From contig JAGPKJ010000002.1 in assembly GCA_018053995.1 (NCBI GenBank), positions 5,772-69,771 on the forward strand: a stretch of 64,000 nt of DNA. Direction: 5' to 3'. The stretch comes from Lachnospiraceae bacterium (GTDB lineage Bacteria > Bacillota > Clostridia > Lachnospirales > Lachnospiraceae). A model generated the notes under the pieces. The model did no database searches and was not told where the DNA came from. It saw only the letters and a list, made by a program, of their open reading frames with translations. Shown here one piece after another: positions 15,841 to 24,939 of this stretch (positions within the stretch are counted from its first letter, which is position 1; each line of letters starts with the position of its first letter). Made by a program: the position numbers and the translations under genes.

Positions 15841-17211
15841 TCAGATCAGAGAGTGCCGCAGCCATCTGCGGCTATGGAATCTGCAAGTGAAGAACAGACC
15901 GCGGACGGTCCAGTCAGTGAACATGCCGATCCATACAGCCATCGGACCCATGCCAAAATATCGCACGAGAAAGATACAGAGCGCGACACGGCTGATCCAC
16001 ATGCTGATACTCGAAAGGATCATTGAGAACTTGACGTCACCGGCAGCGCGCATACCGTATGCCGGGATGAATGACATAGTCCAGACAACAGGCTTTACAA
16101 CAGATATCCAGCACATCATGTGATAGCACATGTCGGTGCTTGCGGAATCCATTCCTGCGATAGCAGTGATGGGTTTTGTGAGTATGAAAAATAAGAGGCA
16201 TGACGCGGCTACGATAAGTTCAGCATCGAATGTCATTCTCTTTATATAATAAACGGCTTCATCTTTGTCGCCGCTTCCGATGCATTCACCGACGACAGTC
16301 ATCATCGCGATGCCGACACCCATTCCTGCGATTCCATTCAGGGCTTCGAGGGAGTTTGTCATAGCCTGTGCGGCGATTGCGACTGTTCCCATAGTAGCGA
16401 CAGTTGATTGGATCAGAAGTTTTCCGAGCTGGAACATACTGTTCTCAATACCTGACGGGATGCCTATAGCCATGATACGTTTTATCATATTAAGATCCGG
16501 ACGGATGCGGGTATAATTCCTTACAGAGATAAAGTTCCCGGGACGCGACAGGAGACATATCACAACGATAGCGGCAAATGCACGGGATAGAAGCGTGGGG
16601 ATCGCGGCGCCTGCGACTCCCATATGAAGGACAAATATGCCGATCGAGTTACCGACGATATTGATCATATTTGCAGTGAGCGAGACGCGAAGCGGAAGCC
16701 TTGTATTTTCCTGAGCACGAAATACGGACGAGCCGGCATCGAAAAGCGCAATAAACGGGTAAGACAGCACGGTGTAGAAAAAGTATATCTTAGAATCAGC
16801 CATGACATCCGCGTCAACAGATCCGAAGATCGCGCGAAGGAGCGGATTTCTGACGAGCAGAAATACGACGCACAGGATCACTGAGATCACAGTAACGGAA
16901 AGAACGAGCTGACTGGCAGAATGCTCGGCACCTTTTTTATCATCACGTCCCTTATATTGTGAGCAGAGTATGGCACCGCCTGCGGTGAGCGCGGCAAATA
17001 CCTGGATTATCAGGACATTTATGGAGTCGACGAGAGATACTGCGGACATGGCAGCTGAGCCGACGTTGCCGATCATTACAGTGTCGACTGTTCCCATAAG
17101 TGCAGTGAGGAATTGCTCGAGAATAACAGGAACCATAAGTTTTACAAGGTCGCTGCGCGAAAATCTATGCTTTTTATTTGCCGATACGGCATTTTTATCT
17201 AGGTTATTCAT
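15841..17211 (-). CDS. MATE-family multidrug/cation efflux protein
   Basis: A 456-residue membrane protein with twelve predicted segments in two similar halves. The first half has VPVILEQFLTALMGTVDTVM and the second has GIPSGIENSMFQLGKLL, the paired MATE family motifs. MATE proteins export organic cations or drugs by Na+ or H+ antiport. Start at ATG 17211; a GTG at 17217 is possible and neither has a good ribosome site. It is divergent from the LysR gene 75 bases away, which suggests that regulator controls it. Confidence 0.92.
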   Translation of the reverse strand: MNNLDKNAVSANKKHRFSRSDLVKLMVPVILEQFLTALMGTVDTVMIGNVGSAAMSAVSLVDSINVLIIQVFAALTAGGAILCSQYKGRDDKKGAEHSASQLVLSVTVISVILCVVFLLVRNPLLRAIFGSVDADVMADSKIYFFYTVLSYPFIALFDAGSSVFRAQENTRLPLRVSLTANMINIVGNSIGIFVLHMGVAGAAIPTLLSRAFAAIVVICLLSRPGNFISVRNYTRIRPDLNMIKRIMAIGIPSGIENSMFQLGKLLIQSTVATMGTVAIAAQAMTNSLEALNGIAGMGVGIAMMTVVGECIGSGDKDEAVYYIKRMTFDAELIVAASCLLFFILTKPITAIAGMDSASTDMCYHMMCWISVVKPVVWTMSFIPAYGMRAAGDVKFSMILSSISMWISRVALCIFLVRYFGMGPMAVWIGMFTDWTVRGLFFTCRFHSRRWLRHSLI

Positions 17212-17286
17212 AAGCACATTCTAGCACATCCAACGTATGAATTGTCGCAGATTTGGTTTATAATCGTTTGTATCGGAGGAAGATAT

Positions 17287-18159
17287 ATGACGCTATTAAC
17301 TTATCAGATATTCAAGACTGTAGCTGAGATGGGAAGCTTTCGTAAAGCAGCGGATCTTTTGGGACTTACGCCTTCCGCGATAAGCCATACTATATCAACA
17401 ATGGAAAATGAACTGGGATTTTCTGTGCTCACAAGAAACAAGTCGGGTGTCACACTTACGAATTATGGGGCAAGCCTTCTTCCGTACGTAAATGCGGTGC
17501 TCAACAGCGATGAGAGTCTGCAGCAGGCAGTCGCAAAGTTCAATGGATTGCAGCAGGGTAAAGTCAAGATCGGATGCTTTTCAAGCATATGCATAAATTG
17601 GATGCCTGATATCATCAGGATATTCGGAACAAAGTATTCGGGAATCAAGATAGAGATGTTTCAGGGAACGTATGATGATGTTTCGTATTGGATCAAGAGC
17701 GGTATCGTCGATTTTGGATTTTTATCAAAGTCGAGTGCCGGAGATCTTCCGATAGAGCCGCTTATAGAGGAGCCGCTTCTTTGCATAGTTCCTGAGGATT
17801 ATAAAAAGGATCCGGCAAATGAGAGGATGACGATTCAGGAGATGTCCCGTCAGCAATTTGTCGCGCAGAGAGAGTCTACGGATGCGGATATCCAGAACTA
17901 TATGCGAATGAACGATCTTCACATTCAGACAAAATATCACGTGGTCGATGATCTCTCGACGATCTCGCTCGTTGCGGCCGGATTTGGGATATGCATTATG
18001 CCGCAGATGGTAATGAACGGCATACCGTATAAGGTCAAGAGTTATCTTATGGATCCGCCGGCAAGCCGTATGATCGGCATCGCCGCGCTTCGCACAGATC
18101 TGATGGCGCCGGCTGTCAGGAGTCTGTATGACTACATTATCGCTACATATAAGAGATGA
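17287..18159 (+). CDS. LysR-family transcription regulator
   Basis: A 290-residue regulator with an N-terminal helix-turn-helix (TYQIFKTVAEMGSFRKAADL then TPSAISHTISTMENELGF) and a LysR substrate-binding domain from about residue 90 (GKVKIGCFSSICINWMP). GGAGGA lies 6 bases before ATG 17287; a TTG at 17242 is less likely. A -10 box TATAAT lies at 17259-17264. The divergent MATE exporter is the likely target. The effector is unknown. Confidence 0.93.
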   Translation: MTLLTYQIFKTVAEMGSFRKAADLLGLTPSAISHTISTMENELGFSVLTRNKSGVTLTNYGASLLPYVNAVLNSDESLQQAVAKFNGLQQGKVKIGCFSSICINWMPDIIRIFGTKYSGIKIEMFQGTYDDVSYWIKSGIVDFGFLSKSSAGDLPIEPLIEEPLLCIVPEDYKKDPANERMTIQEMSRQQFVAQRESTDADIQNYMRMNDLHIQTKYHVVDDLSTISLVAAGFGICIMPQMVMNGIPYKVKSYLMDPPASRMIGIAALRTDLMAPAVRSLYDYIIATYKR

Positions 18160-18250
18160 CAAAAGAGCGATATTAACAGTAAGCTGCCATCTTGTATCGT
18201 AGTATCAAGCGGCAGAAAATGGTAGATCCGGTATAGGAGCAGTATATTTT

Positions 18251-19864
18251 ATGAAAATGAAAAAGACGGATCGCTTTATTGAAGCGGTCTTCCTCATCTT
18301 TGTATTTGTCATAACAGCGGTCCTCGCATCAAGAGAAGCATTCGGTATGATGCCGGACGAATTCTCACATTTCGAGGTCGTCTATTATATCTATAAGCAT
18401 GGAGTGATCCCAACGGGATACGAACCACAGATACAGGTTCCGTATTGGGGCGCATCATACGCATTTCAGCCAATCCTCACCTACATAATCCAGGGATTTG
18501 TCATGAGATTCATAGACCTGTTCACAGACAGCGTTTATGCGATCATGTTCTCGGCAAGGCTTGTGAACTGCGCGTTTGGCGTTATCATGGCATATTTTGT
18601 AAGGCGTATATCATGCCTTATCTGGGACGACCGGTCACTTCAGTGGCTTTTCACGTTCCTGATCGTGCTCCTTCCGGAAAATCTGTACATCCATTCATAT
18701 ATCAATACAGATTCAATGGCGGCAATGTCTGTCGCGATCATTATCTATGCACTTATAAAGGGCGAAGAAGATGATTTTGCAAATAAGACGATTGTGACGC
18801 TGGCCGCGGGTGTTTCGCTGTGCCTGCTTTCGTATTACAACGCTTATGGAGCAGTGCTCATCGCCGTTATCTGGTTCTTTGCACATTTTATCTCCGGGCA
18901 TCGCAATGCAGATCCGGCAGATAAAGGCAACAATGCAGATCCGGCAAATAAAGGCAACAATGCAGATCCGGCAAATAAAAGCTACAGGGTGATGTGGAAG
19001 AAGTTTGGGTTAACGACGCTTCTTGTCTGCATCATGGCCGGCTGGTGGTTCGTAAGGAGCGGGATCCTTTATCACGGTGACATATTTGGACTTAGTGCCA
19101 GGTGGGAGCTTGCTGTCAAGGAAGCGGAGCCGCAGTATTCGCCGCTCATGAAACAGACATTTATGAGTCAGGGGAGTTCGCTTAAGGATATGCTGCTGTC
19201 CGGGGATTATCTTAAGACCGTCTATCGCAGCTTCATCTGCGTGATGGGCAATTTCGACATTCAGACAGCAGATGTAGTTTATCATATCGATAAGATCATC
19301 CTGGCGGTCGGCATAATATTCGCTATCCTGCCGCTTCGCGCGAATGCGCGCTTTATACGTAGTCATGGGGGAGCATCAGCCGGATGCCCAGGTAATAGTG
19401 ATGATAGTACATGTTATGTGGATGATACGGTAGATAAAAGGCATGTCAGGATATATGTCGAACTCCTTTTATTTGCCGATATAGTGATAACGGTGCTGCT
19501 GCATATGGTATACTCATACGCATATGACTGGCAGCCGCAGGGCAGATACCTTCTGCCGATGCTCGTACCGCTCATGTATTTCCTGACGCTTGGGTTTGAT
19601 AAGGCGGGAAGGCTCGTCACATTAGCAGCTACGAAGATAGGCGGTATCTTCGGGAGAGAAGATCCGGCATCAGGATCAGCGGCGGACAGCGCAGCAAAAA
19701 AGATCAACTTTATAATACGTGCTGCGGTTATGATATATATCGCAGTTGTGCTTATCTATACACTGAAAGTCAAGGTGCTTCCGCTGTATTTTGGCAACGC
19801 GGATTTCAGGAGCTACACAGGGCTATCGTGGCAGCAGGTGATACCTGAGTTCATGCAGAAATAA
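18251..19864 (+). CDS. Polytopic membrane protein, GT-C/DUF2142-like (copy 1)
   Basis: A 537-residue protein with about eleven membrane segments. The first outer loop has MPDEFSHFEVVYYIYKHG, the acidic DE + H pattern of GT-C glycosyltransferases that use lipid-linked sugars, and a later YDWQPQGRYLLPMLVP segment. A hydrophilic loop near residue 220 is built from three exact-frame 27-bp repeats coding NADPANKGN. It is an obvious paralogue of the next gene. Likely role: adding sugars to a surface polymer; substrate unknown. The ribosome site AGGAG is 12 bases from the ATG, so initiation may use ATG 18257. Confidence 0.7.
   Translation: MKMKKTDRFIEAVFLIFVFVITAVLASREAFGMMPDEFSHFEVVYYIYKHGVIPTGYEPQIQVPYWGASYAFQPILTYIIQGFVMRFIDLFTDSVYAIMFSARLVNCAFGVIMAYFVRRISCLIWDDRSLQWLFTFLIVLLPENLYIHSYINTDSMAAMSVAIIIYALIKGEEDDFANKTIVTLAAGVSLCLLSYYNAYGAVLIAVIWFFAHFISGHRNADPADKGNNADPANKGNNADPANKSYRVMWKKFGLTTLLVCIMAGWWFVRSGILYHGDIFGLSARWELAVKEAEPQYSPLMKQTFMSQGSSLKDMLLSGDYLKTVYRSFICVMGNFDIQTADVVYHIDKIILAVGIIFAILPLRANARFIRSHGGASAGCPGNSDDSTCYVDDTVDKRHVRIYVELLLFADIVITVLLHMVYSYAYDWQPQGRYLLPMLVPLMYFLTLGFDKAGRLVTLAATKIGGIFGREDPASGSAADSAAKKINFIIRAAVMIYIAVVLIYTLKVKVLPLYFGNADFRSYTGLSWQQVIPEFMQK
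18905..18985 (+). repeat. 27-bp coding tandem repeat, three units
   Basis: Units at 18905, 18932 and 18959 encode NADPADKGN, NADPANKGN and NADPANKSY. They sit in a hydrophilic loop of the first GT-C-like protein and preserve frame. Confidence 0.9.
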
Positions 19865-19998
19865 GATGGATCTATGACTGATTTTTGCAGGTGTGAGCAA
19901 GGAAATGTTAACGTGGATAGTTGAAATCATGAGATATAATGCAGATTGGTTGAACCAGAAACAATTATACATAGACAGGTTTATATAGGAGACTGGAC

Positions 19999-21516
19999 TT
20001 GGATCAGAAACAGAAAAAGAGAGACAGGATAATAGAATTTATATTTTTGATCGCAGTATTCGGCGCGGAGATGTCACTTGCGGCGGTTCAGATGTTCGGA
20101 CATCCGCCGGATGAATTTGCGCGCTTTGAGGTTGTCTATTATATTTTCAAGAACGCAAAGCTTCCGACAGGATATGAGATTGAGGTGCAGATAGGCGGGT
20201 ACGGCGGTTCATACGCGTTTCAGCCGATACTCACATATATAATCCAGGGATATCTGATGAGATTCGTTCATCTCTTTACAGAGAATATCTATATTCTGGT
20301 GCTTTCTGCGAGAATGGTGAACTGTGTATTTGGTCTGATAATGGCATATTACGTGAGACGTATATCTTGCCTTCTTTGGAATAAGCGCACGCTGCAGTGG
20401 CTGTTTACATGCCTTATCGTATTTCTGCCGGAGAATATCTTTATACATTCATATATCAATACAGATTCTATGGCCGCAATGGGTATCGCAGTCATAATAT
20501 ACGCGATGCTTCAGGGTGAGAATGATGATTATGCGCGGAAGACGATGATCACGCTTGCGGTGGGAGTCTCAGCAGTCGCGCTGTCATATTACAACGCATA
20601 TCCTGCGATACTTATCGCATTTTTCGCGTTCATCTTTCATTTTCTCAGAAATAAGACGTATAAGGAGATGTGGAAGAAACTGGGATTTATGGTGCTTCTC
20701 GTATTTATGATGTGCGGCTGGTGGTTCATTCATACGGGAATCATCTATGACGGCGATTTTCTCGGACTCAGCGCAAGAAGCAAAGCGACACTCGAACAGG
20801 CATCGGCCGAATACAATCCGCTCACAAAGAAGACATATTACAATACGGGTCGCTCGATCATGGATCTGCTGAGGTCGGGCTATCTGACTAAGGTCTACCA
20901 CAGCTTTATCTGCACGATGGGCGCTATGGATCTGTATACAAATATCAATTTCTATCGAATCGATAAGATACTGTTTGCGATCGGAATCCTGTTCTGCCTG
21001 ATACCAGTCAAAGACCGCGTCATATTTGGAGCTGACATTAAGACGGACGGTAAAGCCGATAATAAAGCAGATAATAAAGCAGACAGTAAGGCAGACAGTA
21101 AGGCGGACGGTAAACCCGGCAGGAATATTAGCCCGGTAAGACGTGATATTACCGTACTCCTGGGTTTGGATGTGATCATCACGGTTCTGATGCATCTTAT
21201 GTATTCATATGCGTTTGACTATCAGCCGCAAGGCAGGTATCTGCTTCCGATGCTTATCCCGGCGATGTACTTTATAACACTTGGAGCCGATAAGCTTGGG
21301 CTGCTGATCACGGAGCGATTTTCAAAAGGTCAGAAGACTATCATGCAGAAAGCAGTTCTGGTTGTGTACTTCTGCCTGATCGCGTACATTATCTTCTCAC
21401 TTATTTATGCGATATTCTTTAGTGTCCTTCCGTATTATCGTGATACGATGCAGGAAATGAAGTATATCTCGAATGTCACATTTATGCAGTACCTTCCTCA
21501 GCCGATGAAATATTAG
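19999..21516 (+). CDS. Polytopic membrane protein, GT-C/DUF2142-like (copy 2)
   Basis: A 505-residue paralogue of the preceding gene: PPDEFARFEVVYYIFKNAK, SYAFQPILTYIIQGYLMRF, IHSYINTDSMAA and YDGDFLGLSARS match nearly residue for residue. It starts at TTG 19999 with TAGGAGAC upstream. It lacks the NADPANKGN loop but carries its own 12-bp repeat in a different loop near residue 350 (ADNKADNKADSK). TATAAT at 19935-19940 suggests a separate promoter. The pair may handle related sugars in the same polymer. Confidence 0.7.
   Translation: MDQKQKKRDRIIEFIFLIAVFGAEMSLAAVQMFGHPPDEFARFEVVYYIFKNAKLPTGYEIEVQIGGYGGSYAFQPILTYIIQGYLMRFVHLFTENIYILVLSARMVNCVFGLIMAYYVRRISCLLWNKRTLQWLFTCLIVFLPENIFIHSYINTDSMAAMGIAVIIYAMLQGENDDYARKTMITLAVGVSAVALSYYNAYPAILIAFFAFIFHFLRNKTYKEMWKKLGFMVLLVFMMCGWWFIHTGIIYDGDFLGLSARSKATLEQASAEYNPLTKKTYYNTGRSIMDLLRSGYLTKVYHSFICTMGAMDLYTNINFYRIDKILFAIGILFCLIPVKDRVIFGADIKTDGKADNKADNKADSKADSKADGKPGRNISPVRRDITVLLGLDVIITVLMHLMYSYAFDYQPQGRYLLPMLIPAMYFITLGADKLGLLITERFSKGQKTIMQKAVLVVYFCLIAYIIFSLIYAIFFSVLPYYRDTMQEMKYISNVTFMQYLPQPMKY
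21046..21117 (+). repeat. 12-bp coding tandem repeat, six units
   Basis: Six 12-base units from 21046 encode the four-residue motif DGKA/DNKA/DSKA. They form a charged loop in the second GT-C-like protein, frame-preserving. Confidence 0.9.
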
Positions 21517-21518
21517 GG

Positions 21519-21567
21519 CAGAGCCTTACATCAGAGCTTATATCAGAGCTTATATCAGAGTCTTACA
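21519..21567. repeat. 12- to 13-bp tandem repeat between convergent genes
   Basis: Four units of AGAG(C)CTTAYATC lie between the stop of the GT-C-like gene and the stop of murR. No terminator hairpin is evident here. Confidence 0.7.
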
Positions 21568-22413
21568 TCACTGCTGAGGTTTGACGATATGGGTCTTCTT
21601 GAGATGTCTCAGGCAGTTCTCATAGTCGCTGTTTGCGATGGCAGTGTAGAGGATATCGATGATATCAAGCTGAGAGATACGGCTGGACATCGCGGCAGAG
21701 CGGAACAGGGATTCATTTGCAGTTGTATATAATTTGTGGTCGGCAAGGTTTGAGATAGGGCTGCTTACACACCTTGTTATGGCAATCGTCGGAGTTCCGT
21801 TTTCCTTCAGCGCTTTCATGCATTCGATCATCTCGGTTGTCTGACCGCTGTATGAGATCACTATGCCGACATCCTGGCGGTTACTGTTTCGTGCACTGAG
21901 GAGCTGAAGATGCCAGTCTTCGTTGATCGAACATGATTTATTTATACGCATAAACTTTTCATAAGCATCTCTTGCGGCGAGCCAGGATGCTCCAAGACCA
22001 AGAAAAATAATATTGTGGGCGCTGTTTATAAGTTTCACACATTCCTCGAGAGTACCTGTATCCATCAGATGCTGTGTATCCATAAGGGATTGGATATTTT
22101 TGTAAGTGACTTTCTGGATTATCTCATTTATCGAATCACCTTTTTTGATCTCTTCTCTGGACAGATTCATGTTCTCATCCTGGATTGCGATCTCAACAGT
22201 AAGACTCTTTTTAAAGTCGCTGTATCCGCTGAAACCGATGCTTTTGCACATACGGATAACAGCTGATGGTGATGCGTATGAATTGGCTGCGATCTCCTGA
22301 ACATTCTGCTGGCTTGCGTGCTGCGGGTCGCGGATGATGTAATCAGCTACTGTGCGTTCGGCCGAATTGAGTGAATCAATGTTTTCACGAAGTCGTATCA
22401 GAGCACTTTTCAT
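21568..22413 (-). CDS. murR: RpiR-family regulator of the MurNAc operon (MurR-like)
   Basis: A 281-residue regulator with an N-terminal RpiR helix-turn-helix (QNVQEIAANSYASPSAVIRM) and a C-terminal SIS sugar-phosphate domain (IIFLGLGASWLAARDAYEKF, then VIVISYSGQTTEMIE). In MurR the SIS domain binds MurNAc-6-phosphate. GGAGG lies 9 bases before the ATG. It is divergent from murQ, and two inverted repeats lie between them. The ligand is inferred from the operon. Confidence 0.88.
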   Translation of the reverse strand: MKSALIRLRENIDSLNSAERTVADYIIRDPQHASQQNVQEIAANSYASPSAVIRMCKSIGFSGYSDFKKSLTVEIAIQDENMNLSREEIKKGDSINEIIQKVTYKNIQSLMDTQHLMDTGTLEECVKLINSAHNIIFLGLGASWLAARDAYEKFMRINKSCSINEDWHLQLLSARNSNRQDVGIVISYSGQTTEMIECMKALKENGTPTIAITRCVSSPISNLADHKLYTTANESLFRSAAMSSRISQLDIIDILYTAIANSDYENCLRHLKKTHIVKPQQ

Positions 22414-22450
22414 ATTTATTTACCTCCTAAGGACATTATATATCAAAGAG

Positions 22451-22510
22451 TGAAATATAGTTTCAAAATCAACCGGTTATATTGAAATGGAATATAACAT
22501 AAACTATTAT
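22451..22510 (+). promoter_or_regulatory. murQ promoter and RpiR-type operators
   Basis: TGAAA-TATAG-TTTCA (22451-22465) and GTTATATT-N7-AATATAAC (22476-22498) are perfect inverted repeats. A promoter TTGAAA (22482-22487) and TATTAT (22505-22510), 17 bases apart, overlaps the second. A repressor bound there would block murQ transcription and could also act on the divergent murR. Confidence 0.65.
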
Positions 22511-22572
22511 TAGTTTATCACGATAAAGCAAGACCCATGGATCCGGGTAAAAAAAGCAAAGGGGTGATGATA

Positions 22573-23463
22573 TTGGATTTAGGGCAGATGGTTACAGAAT
22601 CACGAGATCCAGATACTATGAATCTTGATCAAATGAATCCGCTTGAGATCATTACGGTAATGAATAACGAAGACCGAAAGATTGCGGATGCTATACAGCC
22701 GTGGCTGCCAAAGATTTCTAAGATTGTTGAGTGGGCTATTGAATCACTTGATAACGGCGGAAGAATAATATATATGGGCGCCGGAACAAGTGGAAGGCTT
22801 GGAGTATTAGATGCGGCGGAATGTCCGCCGACATTTGGCGTATCTCCCAAGATCGTAGAAGGGATGATCGCCGGAGGAAGCAGCGCTTTTATAAAGGCTG
22901 TTGAAGGAGCAGAAGATAATAAAGAACTTGGTAAAGAAGATCTCGTAGCACATGATCTGAATAAGAATGATATTGTGATCGGTCTTGCGGCAAGTGGTCG
23001 TACACCATATGTTATCGGCGGACTTGATTATGCCGGGTCGATCGGATGCCATACAGCAGCGATATCATGTAATAAAGATTCTGCTATCGGTAAGGCAGCA
23101 GAGATAGCGGTAGATGCCGTAGTAGGACCGGAGATTCTCACAGGTTCGACGAGACTGAAAGCAGGAACGGCTGAGAAGATGATCCTGAATATGATCTCGA
23201 CAGCAACTATGGTCGGAATCGGTAAGACGTATGAAAATCTTATGGTAGATGTGATGCAGACAAATGAGAAACTTCATGCAAGAGCGGAGAATATCGTTAT
23301 GACCGCTACCGGGGTCAGTAAAGAAACTGCAAAGATAAAGATCAAAGAAGCAGAGGGAAACTGTAAAACAGCTATCACTATGATACTCGCAGAGTGTACG
23401 AAAGAAGAAGCCGTAGAAAGACTTAAAGCGGCAAAAGGGCACATACGCAAAGCAATCGTGTGA
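22573..23463 (+). CDS. murQ: N-acetylmuramic acid 6-phosphate etherase MurQ
   Basis: Cleaves the lactyl ether of MurNAc-6-phosphate to GlcNAc-6-phosphate and lactate. The 296-residue SIS-domain enzyme has VTESRDPDTMNLDQMNPLE at the start, MGAGTSGRLGVLDAAECPPT (sugar-phosphate site) and IGLAASGRTPYVIGGLDYA. The TTG at 22573 fits both the family start (LDLGQMVTESR) and the ribosome site AAAGGGGT 8 bases upstream; ATG 22537 and ATG 22567 are less well placed. First gene of a muramyl-sugar operon. Confidence 0.95.
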   Translation: MDLGQMVTESRDPDTMNLDQMNPLEIITVMNNEDRKIADAIQPWLPKISKIVEWAIESLDNGGRIIYMGAGTSGRLGVLDAAECPPTFGVSPKIVEGMIAGGSSAFIKAVEGAEDNKELGKEDLVAHDLNKNDIVIGLAASGRTPYVIGGLDYAGSIGCHTAAISCNKDSAIGKAAEIAVDAVVGPEILTGSTRLKAGTAEKMILNMISTATMVGIGKTYENLMVDVMQTNEKLHARAENIVMTATGVSKETAKIKIKEAEGNCKTAITMILAECTKEEAVERLKAAKGHIRKAIV

Positions 23464-23490
23464 TAAGCGAAAATAAGGAGGTTGTGGGCA

Positions 23491-24939
23491 ATGACAAACG
23501 AAGAACTGGTTCAAAAGATTTTGGGGAATCTTGGAGGTAAGGCGAATGTAGTCTCTGCAACAAACTGCATGACCCGTCTTCGTATCAACGTAAAGGATGA
23601 TGCGCAGATCCAGGAAGAAGAGCTTAAAGAGATCGAGGGAGTAATGGGAGTCGTACACGACAGGTCAGGATATCTTGAGGTAGTCGTAGGTCCTGGAAAA
23701 TGCCGTAAATGTGCAGATATCTGCTCTGATATGGGTATTCCGTCAACAGCTGCAGTGACAAGCACATCAAATGACTGGAAGACAAATAAGGCAGCAGTAA
23801 AATCACAGCAGAAGACAAATCCGGTTCGTAACGCACTGAAGATATTTGGTGAGATCTTCGTACCGCTTATCCCAGGTGTTGTAGCTGCAGGTCTCTGCTC
23901 CGGTATATCGACACTTATACAGCAGTTGAATCCGGGTTGTGTTGATAATGGCGGTTTTCTTGCAATAGTTGTTTCACTGCTCGGACTTATCAGTTCATCA
24001 TTCATGGCTTATCTTACAGCATGGGCAGGATATCGTGCAGCAGAACGTTTCGGCGGAACACCGATCCTTGGCGGAATGCTTGGTATGATTACGGGTCTTG
24101 ACGGAATCAATGCGATCTCAGCTGTTGTAGGATGGTTCAATGCAGATTCACCGCTTGATTCACTTTTAAGAAGCGGTCGTGGCGGTGTTCTCTCAGCAGT
24201 ACTTGGTGTTTTCATTATGTGTAAGGTTGAGAAGTGGATCCGCAAGAGAATGCCTGATGCTCTTGATATCATACTGACACCACTGCTCACTCTTATCATA
24301 TGCGTAATTCCTTATATATTTATTATCATGCCGCTATGCGGACTTGTTTCGACAGGACTTGTATGGTGCGTTCAGCAGATCTGCATGAGCCCATATCTGA
24401 TAGTAAGGTGTCTTGCCGGTTTTATTTCATCAGCATTGTTCCTTCCAATGGTTGCGATGGGAATGCATCATGGTCTTGTCGCACTCTATACGGTACAGCT
24501 TAATACACTTGGATATGTAACACTTTATCCGGCACTTTGCATGGCAGGTGCAGGCCAGGTTGGTGCAGCTATAGCAATCTATCTCAAGGCAAAAAGGGTT
24601 AATAATACACGTATGAAAGCCGTTATCGGCGGAGCTCTTCCGGCTGGTATCCTGGGTGTCGGAGAACCTCTTATCTATGGCGTTACGCTTCCTATGGGCA
24701 AGCCGTTTATTACAGCCGGTCTTGGTGCCGGGTTTGGCGGTGCTTTTGTAATGGCAATGCAGGTTGCTGCAACAACATGGGGACCTTCAGGTCTGCTTGG
24801 ATGTTTTGTTATGACAGCAGGACCTAACAGTGCGGTAATGAGTATCCTGTATTATGCGATAGGTATCGTGATCTCGTATATAATGGGCTTTATAATCACA
24901 AAAGCAGTAGTGAAAGATGCAGATGTTGCCAATGCCTGA
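23491..24939 (+). CDS. murP: PTS EIIBC, MurNAc-type
   Basis: A 482-residue glucose-superfamily PTS permease: EIIB first (phosphocysteine in ATNCMTRLRI), then EIIC with about ten membrane segments and the GVGEPLIYGVTLPMGKPF motif. It lacks its own EIIA, which is encoded two genes on. AAGGAGG sits 10 bases before ATG 23491. Between murQ and mupG, the likely substrates are MurNAc or MurNAc-GlcNAc from peptidoglycan. Confidence 0.9.
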   Translation: MTNEELVQKILGNLGGKANVVSATNCMTRLRINVKDDAQIQEEELKEIEGVMGVVHDRSGYLEVVVGPGKCRKCADICSDMGIPSTAAVTSTSNDWKTNKAAVKSQQKTNPVRNALKIFGEIFVPLIPGVVAAGLCSGISTLIQQLNPGCVDNGGFLAIVVSLLGLISSSFMAYLTAWAGYRAAERFGGTPILGGMLGMITGLDGINAISAVVGWFNADSPLDSLLRSGRGGVLSAVLGVFIMCKVEKWIRKRMPDALDIILTPLLTLIICVIPYIFIIMPLCGLVSTGLVWCVQQICMSPYLIVRCLAGFISSALFLPMVAMGMHHGLVALYTVQLNTLGYVTLYPALCMAGAGQVGAAIAIYLKAKRVNNTRMKAVIGGALPAGILGVGEPLIYGVTLPMGKPFITAGLGAGFGGAFVMAMQVAATTWGPSGLLGCFVMTAGPNSAVMSILYYAIGIVISYIMGFIITKAVVKDADVANA

